From positions 1 through 10,256 of the forward strand of contig JAAZLV010000229.1 of the NCBI GenBank assembly GCA_012799155.1: DNA of 10,256 nucleotides, given 5' to 3'. The stretch is from Bacteroidales bacterium. GTDB lineage: Bacteria > Bacteroidota > Bacteroidia > Bacteroidales > Dysgonomonadaceae. The notes beneath the pieces were generated by a model that had not been told where the DNA came from, did not search any database, and was given only the letters and a program-made list of their open reading frames with translations. Positions 5,590 through 10,256 of this stretch are shown here, piece by piece. A program made the translations under genes and the position numbers. How positions within the stretch are numbered: position 1 is the stretch's first letter; each line of letters opens with the position of its first letter.

Positions 5590-7569
5590 TTAAATCTGTT
5601 CGACAACCTCACTGCCCACTTCACTCTCCTCATCTTCATTGTGAGGAGGTTCCATGGTCATGTAGGTTTGTGTATAGTTCCTGATGCGTCTCCGCACCAC
5701 CGAAGGAGGTTCCTGATTCCTGTAGTTGTTCAGCACATCGCTCACTTCAACCGTTTTACCTGCCGGCACCGAGATCTCAATCGTGATGCTCTGTTTGCGA
5801 AAGCCCTGCTCTATCGGCACCATCAGAAACTCCGGCAGGAGGAGTAGCGAGTCATGTTGTGTGATCTCAAAACTGAACTCTTCAAGATCAGCCTTCGCAC
5901 CACGCAGCTCGCGACAGCTGCTTGCGGCAACCGTTCGCACATGAAAGAGCGAGTCACTGCTGTTGCGAATGTGCAGATAGATGTCCCGAAAAAGGAGTGA
6001 ATCCTCGTTGACGTTTGTATATGGGAGATGATCGATATCAGTATCCATTCCCCAACCGATACGGAACTCCGAATAATCATCCTGATAAGGCTTCATATCC
6101 ACATAGAGGCTTTTCCCTTCGACGGGCATCAATTCTACACTCCTCTCCAGGGTACTCTCCTCGCTGAACTTGTCAGCCACCTGAGCTGCCAGGATACCGG
6201 CCGTCACCAGTCCACCGAACCAAAGGATCGTGGAGACGAGACCAATCGTCGGACGTGATTTGGCTTTCATCACCCTGCGCACAATCCAAATCAGGATTGA
6301 AATTATCGGAACCCCTACTAAAAGGATAAGCGAAGCGTACAACAGGGTGGTCTCCTGCCCCGGGTCAATGAACAAGGATTTCAGTGGCATCATCTGTGCC
6401 CCGGCAAAGAGAAAGGCTACAAAAGCACTCACGGCCACAAGTGCAAGAAATCCGACGAAGGTGAAGAAGATGATCTTCAGCAGCAGGATAAACCCATTCA
6501 AACATCCCGAGCGCTCGGATGAGGGAGCAACCTGAGGCCTGTTTGTGGAGGCCATATTACTTGAAGCGTTATACGCATCAGTAGGCAGTGGCGGCATCTC
6601 GTCAATAGACACTTTTTCAATTGATTCCTCCTTCGCGGCAGCCATATTAGCGGGAGTTGCAGGCGGCACTTCTCTCCCGTCACTGCGACTCCTGTTACTG
6701 GCCACGTTGCTGCTCACCCTTTCACGAATGGAACGGATATACTCCTCTTCACCCATCATCTCAAGCTTCTGCTTCACGCTCCTTGCCTCGGGAATGATGA
6801 TCCAGAAAACGATGTAAACAACCACCACACTCATGTTGATGTTCCAGCTGAAGTCCACGTCATCGAACAGGAAATTGAGCGGGAAGAAAGAGATCATTCC
6901 AATCAGGTTGAACAACAACGGCAGCAGGAAGATCAGTCGGGGAATCCAGCTGTCAATCTTGAAATATGCTGCAATACCGCCGCAGACACCACCCAGAAAA
7001 CGATCATTCGGATTTCGGTAGAGTCTTTTCGATACATTTGTTTCCAACTCCTTCGGTTTCAATACGATCCAAAGCACGATGTAGACCCAGAAAAGGAGAC
7101 CGAAGAAGAGCACGAAGATCATGCGGAGCCAAACCGGATCGGTTTTGAAATAATGTGCCAGACCGCTGCAGACACCACCGAGAATGCGGTCGCCTGAATT
7201 GCGATAGAGCGAACGGCGCACCTCATCATCCGGAGCGGAGGCGGAGGCCTGTTCACGGCTTTCAGAGGATGCTGCGGCTCCCGGCTGTGATGCAGTCTCC
7301 TCATAATCGCTGTCAAAATCTTCCGGCTGTCCGATACTGGAGATGATCGATGCCACATCCTCGTCGGTAATGCAGTTGAGTCCATGCTTCAAACGGTTCC
7401 CGAAGAGCTCTGCTATGCGACACTCAATGTCGTTCACTATTTCATCTCCCCCCTCCTCACGCGCAAAGAAACGGGTAAGACGATCAATGTACTGTTTCAG
7501 CATTTCGTAGGCGGTCTCCTCAATTGCGATCACCTGTCCCTGAAAATTGATGTTGATTACTTTCTTCAT
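5590..7569 (-). CDS. Membrane protein with two PspC domains
   Basis: The 659-residue protein contains two PspC domains in tandem (about 118-172 and 181-262), each with the signature R(S)LYRN..DR.LGGVC.G.A.YF followed by membrane helices. PspC proteins sense or relay cytoplasmic-membrane stress in several phyla; the role of this version is not established. Residues 1-92 form a charged soluble N-terminal region (start MKKVININFQGQ, later ITDEDVASIISSIGQPEDF) that I know as a common extension in Bacteroidota PspC proteins. Residues 263-355 are a Ser/Pro/Ala-rich linker. Further membrane segments lie near 358-390, 408-430 and 443-465. The last 190 residues are soluble and beta-rich in appearance, without a recognised motif, ending in an acidic tail. 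The start overlaps the padR stop (ATGA), so the two are translationally coupled, and PadR is the likely regulator of the operon. Confidence 0.9.
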   Translation of the reverse strand: MKKVININFQGQVIAIEETAYEMLKQYIDRLTRFFAREEGGDEIVNDIECRIAELFGNRLKHGLNCITDEDVASIISSIGQPEDFDSDYEETASQPGAAASSESREQASASAPDDEVRRSLYRNSGDRILGGVCSGLAHYFKTDPVWLRMIFVLFFGLLFWVYIVLWIVLKPKELETNVSKRLYRNPNDRFLGGVCGGIAAYFKIDSWIPRLIFLLPLLFNLIGMISFFPLNFLFDDVDFSWNINMSVVVVYIVFWIIIPEARSVKQKLEMMGEEEYIRSIRERVSSNVASNRSRSDGREVPPATPANMAAAKEESIEKVSIDEMPPLPTDAYNASSNMASTNRPQVAPSSERSGCLNGFILLLKIIFFTFVGFLALVAVSAFVAFLFAGAQMMPLKSLFIDPGQETTLLYASLILLVGVPIISILIWIVRRVMKAKSRPTIGLVSTILWFGGLVTAGILAAQVADKFSEESTLERSVELMPVEGKSLYVDMKPYQDDYSEFRIGWGMDTDIDHLPYTNVNEDSLLFRDIYLHIRNSSDSLFHVRTVAASSCRELRGAKADLEEFSFEITQHDSLLLLPEFLMVPIEQGFRKQSITIEISVPAGKTVEVSDVLNNYRNQEPPSVVRRRIRNYTQTYMTMEPPHNEDEESEVGSEVVEQI

Positions 7570-7928
7570 ATGGTGTTGTTGTTCATATCAGACTCTTCAC
7601 TCGGTTTGCGGGTTACCAGTTCAACCCCTGTAGCCAGTTCATTCCAGGTAGTGGCCAGCAGCGCCTGAAACGCCTCTCCTTTCTCGGTGAGGTGAAAATA
7701 TTTACGAGGTGGCCCCGATGTGCTTTCCACCCACCGGTAAGTTAAGATCTCTGCATTCTTCAAACGATTCAGCAGAGGGTAAAGCGTACCCTCCAACAAT
7801 TGAAGACCTGCACTCTTCATCTCATCGATGATGTCGCCCGGATAGGCCTCCCCTCGTTTGATAATAGATAGGATGCAGTATTCAAGCACACCTTTCCGCA
7901 TCTGACTCTGTGTATTCTCTATATTCAT
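7566..7928 (-). CDS. PadR-family transcriptional regulator
   Basis: The 120-residue protein is a small winged-helix DNA-binding regulator of the PadR family (short, PadR-s2-like type). The N-terminal part MRKGVLEYCILSIIKRGEAYPGD and the diagnostic segment EGTLYPLLNRLKNAEIL (46-62) cover the helix-turn-helix, and the wing follows at GPPRKYFHLTEKG (72-84). The C-terminal dimerisation helix is short. Such proteins usually repress their own operon until a ligand or stress signal releases them; the ligand here is unknown. Its stop codon overlaps the start of the PspC-domain gene by 4 bp. PadR plus a PspC-domain membrane protein is a familiar pairing, pointing to envelope homeostasis (inference). 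The promoter is at 7985-8015, with small inverted repeats beside it. Confidence 0.94.
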   Translation of the reverse strand: MNIENTQSQMRKGVLEYCILSIIKRGEAYPGDIIDEMKSAGLQLLEGTLYPLLNRLKNAEILTYRWVESTSGPPRKYFHLTEKGEAFQALLATTWNELATGVELVTRKPSEESDMNNNTI

Positions 7929-7956
7929 AGCTTTTTATCTCTTTTCAGACTTTCGC

Positions 7957-7969
7957 TGATATCTGATCA
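7957..7969. promoter_or_regulatory. Possible PadR operator in the padR leader
   Basis: The plus-strand word tgatatctgatca has TGAT/ATCA arms and contains two 6-bp palindromes (gatatc and tgatca). It lies just downstream of the predicted padR transcription start near 7978, a place where a repressor would block elongation. PadR autoregulation is known for the family; this exact site is only a guess. Confidence 0.25.
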
Positions 7970-7984
7970 TTCATCATCACACCA

Positions 7985-8015
7985 CAAAATTAATCATAAC
8001 AAAGTATTATGCAAT
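7985..8015 (-). promoter_or_regulatory. Promoter of padR-pspC
   Basis: Minus-strand TAATTTTG (7992-7985) matches the -7 consensus TAnnTTTG, and ATTG (8015-8012) lies 19 bp upstream as the -33 element. Transcription would start near 7978, leaving a leader of about 50 bases. It diverges from the coaBC promoter within the 202-bp gap 7929-8130, which otherwise is AT-rich and holds no gene. Confidence 0.6.
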
Positions 8016-8020
8016 ACATA
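8004..8020. promoter_or_regulatory. Overlapping inverted repeats at the padR -33 box
   Basis: Two overlapping small palindromes occur: gtatt-atgc-aatac (8004-8017) and tatg-caata-cata (8008-8020). They cover the -33 element of padR. PadR proteins commonly bind short dyads with ATGT/ACAT-like arms, so this is a reasonable autoregulatory operator candidate. AT-rich DNA gives such repeats by chance, so confidence is low. Confidence 0.35.
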
Positions 8021-8103
8021 GTACCAATTATTTTCATGTTTTTAATACTATTTAACTATAAAGCCGTTTTTAAGGGTAGCATCTTCAAGTCGAAAAAAAA
8101 GGT

Positions 8104-8111
8104 TATATTTG
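8104..8111 (+). promoter_or_regulatory. -7 element of the coaBC promoter
   Basis: TATATTTG matches TAnnTTTG exactly and lies 19 bp before the coaBC ATG. No convincing TTTG box is found about 20 bp upstream (8080-8084), so the -33 part is weak. The leader would be short, about 13 bases. Confidence 0.5.
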
Positions 8112-8130
8112 TGACCACAAACCATTTTAT

Positions 8131-9333
8131 ATGTCGTTACAGGGAAAACATATTGTATTGGGAATCAGCGGTAGCATTGCTGCCTACAAATCGGCCATGC
8201 TCACCCGGCTGCTGATCAGGAAGGGTGCGGAGGTACAGATCGTCATTACTCCGGCCGGAAAGCAGTTCATCACGCCGGTAACACTCTCAGCCCTCTCCGG
8301 TAAGCCGGTGATCAGTGAGTTCTTTGCCTCCGGCGACGGCTCCTGGCACAGCCATGTGGAGCTGGGATTATGGGCCGACATGATGGTGGTGGCACCCGCT
8401 ACCGCTTCCACACTGGGCAAGATGGCTCATGGCATTGCCGACAACATGCTGATCACCACCTACCTCTCCATGAAGGCACCAGTATTCGTGGCGCCTGCAA
8501 TGGACCTGGATATGTTTCGTCATGTCACCACACAGCGCAACCTGGAGATCCTGCAGCGGGATGGCGTACAGATCATCGACCCGACTGAAGGGGAGCTGGC
8601 AAGTCACCTCGAAGGGAAAGGACGCATGGAGGAGCCGGAAAAGATAGTTGCCATCCTGGAAGAATGCTTCGCAACAAAAAAAGAGCTCGCAGGTAAAAAA
8701 ATACTGATCACCGCCGGTCCCACATATGAACGGATAGATCCTGTTCGCTTCATCGGCAACTTTTCTTCCGGAAAGATGGGTTTTGCCCTGGCGGAAGAGT
8801 GCGCCCAGCGCGGCGCCGAGGTGTTGCTGATTACAGGCCCCACCGCCATGTCCCTCTCCCACTCCGCTATCCGCAGGATCGACGTGGAGTCGGCAGACGA
8901 GATGCATGATGCAGCCCTGAAGGCTTTTCCGGAAATGGATGCGGCCATCCTCTCCGCGGCAGTCGCAGACTACCGGCCGGTGCAGAGGGCAGAACGCAAG
9001 ATCAAGCGGAAGGAGGGTGAAGGGCTCACGTTAACCCTCACCCCCAACCCCGACATTGCGGCAGCACTGGGAAGCATCAAAAGGGAGGAACAGCTGCTGG
9101 TAGGTTTTGCATTGGAGACCGACAATGAGGAGTCAAACGCTCTCGGGAAGATGGAGAAGAAGCAACTCGACCACATCGTGGTCAACTCCCTGCGCGACGA
9201 GGGAGCCGGCTTCGGGCACGACACCAACAAGATTACGATCCTCTCCCGCAGCGGCGGTAAAAGAGCGTTCGAGTTACAAACAAAAAAGGCAACTGCAAAG
9301 GATATCATTGACACCCTTTTTGCCTCTACTTAG
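8131..9333 (+). CDS. coaBC: Phosphopantothenoylcysteine decarboxylase / phosphopantothenate-cysteine ligase
   Basis: The 400-residue fused enzyme carries out two steps of coenzyme A synthesis: CoaB (C-terminal) joins cysteine to 4'-phosphopantothenate using CTP, and CoaC (N-terminal, FMN-dependent) decarboxylates the product to 4'-phosphopantetheine. The flavoprotein domain (1-180) shows GISGSIAAYKS (11-21), the catalytic His75 in SHVELGLWADMMVVAPATA, and APAMDLDMF (121-129). CoaB (about 188-400) shows ITAGPTYERIDPVRFIGN (193-210), FSSGKMG, AAVADYRP (276-283), the Lys-rich KIKRK (290-294), NPDI (306-309) and GFALET (325-330). Length and domain order are canonical. One oddity: position 125, Asn in E. 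coli Dfp (PAMN), is Asp here, and the flap cysteine near 158 is absent (GELASHLEGKGRM). The start has a -7 promoter element 19 bp upstream. A probable cotranscribed M23 peptidase gene follows after 15 bp. Confidence 0.97.
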   Translation: MSLQGKHIVLGISGSIAAYKSAMLTRLLIRKGAEVQIVITPAGKQFITPVTLSALSGKPVISEFFASGDGSWHSHVELGLWADMMVVAPATASTLGKMAHGIADNMLITTYLSMKAPVFVAPAMDLDMFRHVTTQRNLEILQRDGVQIIDPTEGELASHLEGKGRMEEPEKIVAILEECFATKKELAGKKILITAGPTYERIDPVRFIGNFSSGKMGFALAEECAQRGAEVLLITGPTAMSLSHSAIRRIDVESADEMHDAALKAFPEMDAAILSAAVADYRPVQRAERKIKRKEGEGLTLTLTPNPDIAAALGSIKREEQLLVGFALETDNEESNALGKMEKKQLDHIVVNSLRDEGAGFGHDTNKITILSRSGGKRAFELQTKKATAKDIIDTLFAST

Positions 9334-9348
9334 AACTGACGTTAATTG

Positions 9349-10256
9349 ATGAGATATTTTTTTCAATACGGATTATTTTCTTTCCTGCTTTTCGCTTTTA
9401 CCTCAACGGTTCTCTCCCAAACATACAGATACCCGATCACCATCACGCCGGCTCTCAGCGGCAACTTTGGCGAACTGAGGAGCAACCATTTCCACTCGGG
9501 TATCGACTTCAAGACACAGCAAGCAGTCAACAAGCCGATTGTCGCCATTGAAGATGGATATGTCTCCCGCATCAGTGTCTCACCGGGTGGCTATGGGTTG
9601 GCTCTCTACATCGATCATCCCAAAACAGGCCATACAAGCGTCTACGGCCATCTAAACAGCTTCTCCGATAAGATCGCACAATATGTGGAGGAGAAACAGT
9701 ATGAACTGGAACGTTTCCAGGTCGACCTCCACCTCGAAGAGGGACTCCTGCCTGTGAAGCGGGGTGAACAGATTGCCCTCAGCGGCAACACGGGCAGTTC
9801 GGGAGGGCCACATCTTCACTTTGAGATACGCGATCAACCCTCACAGGAACCGCTCGACGTGCTGGAATATATTGCCAGCATACCCGATACACAAAAGCCG
9901 GACCTGCGGGGTATCGCCCTTTACCCGATTGAAGGCCGAGGAGTGGTCAACAGCAGCAGCAACCCGCTACGGATCACTCTCGCCAAAGACAAGGCCGGCA
10001 ATCCGCTGCCACCGGGCAGCAACCTTACCGCCTGGGGCCGCATTGGCATTGGGCTGAAAGCCTATGACCGGATGAATGGCCAGTCCAATATCTACGGTGT
10101 AAAACATGTCCGTCTCTACCTGGATGATGAGCAGATTTTCAGCAGCTCCATCCGTCGCTTCTCATTCAGTCAGACCCGCATGCTCAATGCTTTCATCGAT
10201 TTCGCCGACTGGCGTGAACGACGTTCCCTCTACATGAAATCGTTTCTCGAACCGGG
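9349..10256 (+). CDS. Secreted M23-family metallopeptidase, 5' part
   Basis: This open frame starts at an ATG 15 bp after coaBC and runs through the window end, giving 302 residues without a stop; the C-terminus is missing. Residues 1-24 (FFQYGLFSFLLFAFTSTVLSQ) form a signal peptide, with cleavage likely after LSQ or nearby. The LytM/M23 domain spans about 36-175: HSGIDF (49-54) gives the zinc ligands His49 and Asp53, YGHL (99-102) gives His101, and HLHFEIR (155-161) gives the remaining zinc-site histidine. All catalytic ligands are present, so it should be an active peptidoglycan endopeptidase in the periplasm or outer envelope. A helical insertion rich in Glu and Gln (about 106-130) lies inside the domain. 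Residues beyond 180 form a further region of unclear fold that continues past the window. Cotranscription with coaBC is likely from spacing alone. Confidence 0.93.
   Translation, partial: MRYFFQYGLFSFLLFAFTSTVLSQTYRYPITITPALSGNFGELRSNHFHSGIDFKTQQAVNKPIVAIEDGYVSRISVSPGGYGLALYIDHPKTGHTSVYGHLNSFSDKIAQYVEEKQYELERFQVDLHLEEGLLPVKRGEQIALSGNTGSSGGPHLHFEIRDQPSQEPLDVLEYIASIPDTQKPDLRGIALYPIEGRGVVNSSSNPLRITLAKDKAGNPLPPGSNLTAWGRIGIGLKAYDRMNGQSNIYGVKHVRLYLDDEQIFSSSIRRFSFSQTRMLNAFIDFADWRERRSLYMKSFLEP

Noticed and set aside
8009..8215. A 68-codon plus-strand frame starting in the padR-coaBC gap with a hydrophobic N-terminus
   Set aside because: It runs across the coaBC promoter and 85 bp into coaBC in another frame; the hydrophobic start is explained by AT-rich intergenic DNA.
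8368..8907. A 179-codon minus-strand open frame opposite coaBC
   Set aside because: It is antisense to conserved CoaC/CoaB motifs and its His/Gly/Cys-rich product matches nothing; it reflects codon bias of the real gene.
1..10256. Mobile element, CRISPR array, phage or defence island
   Set aside because: No transposase, integrase, regularly spaced repeats, terminal inverted repeats or toxin-antitoxin genes were seen; all genes look like stable chromosomal ones.

Overview
This window looks like chromosomal housekeeping DNA from a member of the Bacteroidota, most likely Bacteroidales. The main reasons are: promoter-like sites of the Bacteroidota sigma type (TTTG-like box, about 20 bp, TAnnTTTG) rather than -35/-10 boxes; few obvious Shine-Dalgarno sequences; a methyltransferase resembling the Porphyromonas PG_1098 family; a PadR/PspC pair with the N-terminal extension common in this phylum; and tRNA genes without an encoded CCA. 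The genus call is inference. No mobile element, CRISPR array or phage gene was seen.

Layout, left to right. (1) The 3' part of hisIE (histidine biosynthesis) runs on the plus strand and converges on a PG_1098-like SAM methyltransferase on the minus strand; a 16-bp tandem repeat lies between them. (2) On the minus strand rplU-rpmA (ribosomal proteins L21 and L27) have a well-formed promoter and end in a strong intrinsic terminator placed only 12 bp before the methyltransferase start codon. (3) Also on the minus strand, an unrecognised multi-pass membrane protein precedes nnr, the NAD(P)HX repair enzyme, probably as a two-gene unit. (4) Two adjacent tRNA-Leu genes (anticodons GAG and CAG) lie upstream of that unit, with a candidate promoter of their own. 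(5) A minus-strand padR-pspC operon with a 4-bp start/stop overlap ends in a clear terminator; its promoter region carries small inverted repeats that may be PadR operators. (6) Divergent from padR on the plus strand are coaBC (coenzyme A biosynthesis) and, 15 bp later, a secreted M23-family peptidase cut off by the window end.

The genes serve core metabolism (histidine, coenzyme A, nicotinamide cofactor repair), translation (L21, L27, two tRNA-Leu) and the cell envelope (PspC protein, M23 peptidase, membrane protein). I see no convincing new multi-gene system. The items most worth a second look are the unassigned membrane protein paired with nnr, the terminator in front of the methyltransferase, the Asp at the usual catalytic Asn position of the CoaC domain, and the inverted repeats in the padR promoter.
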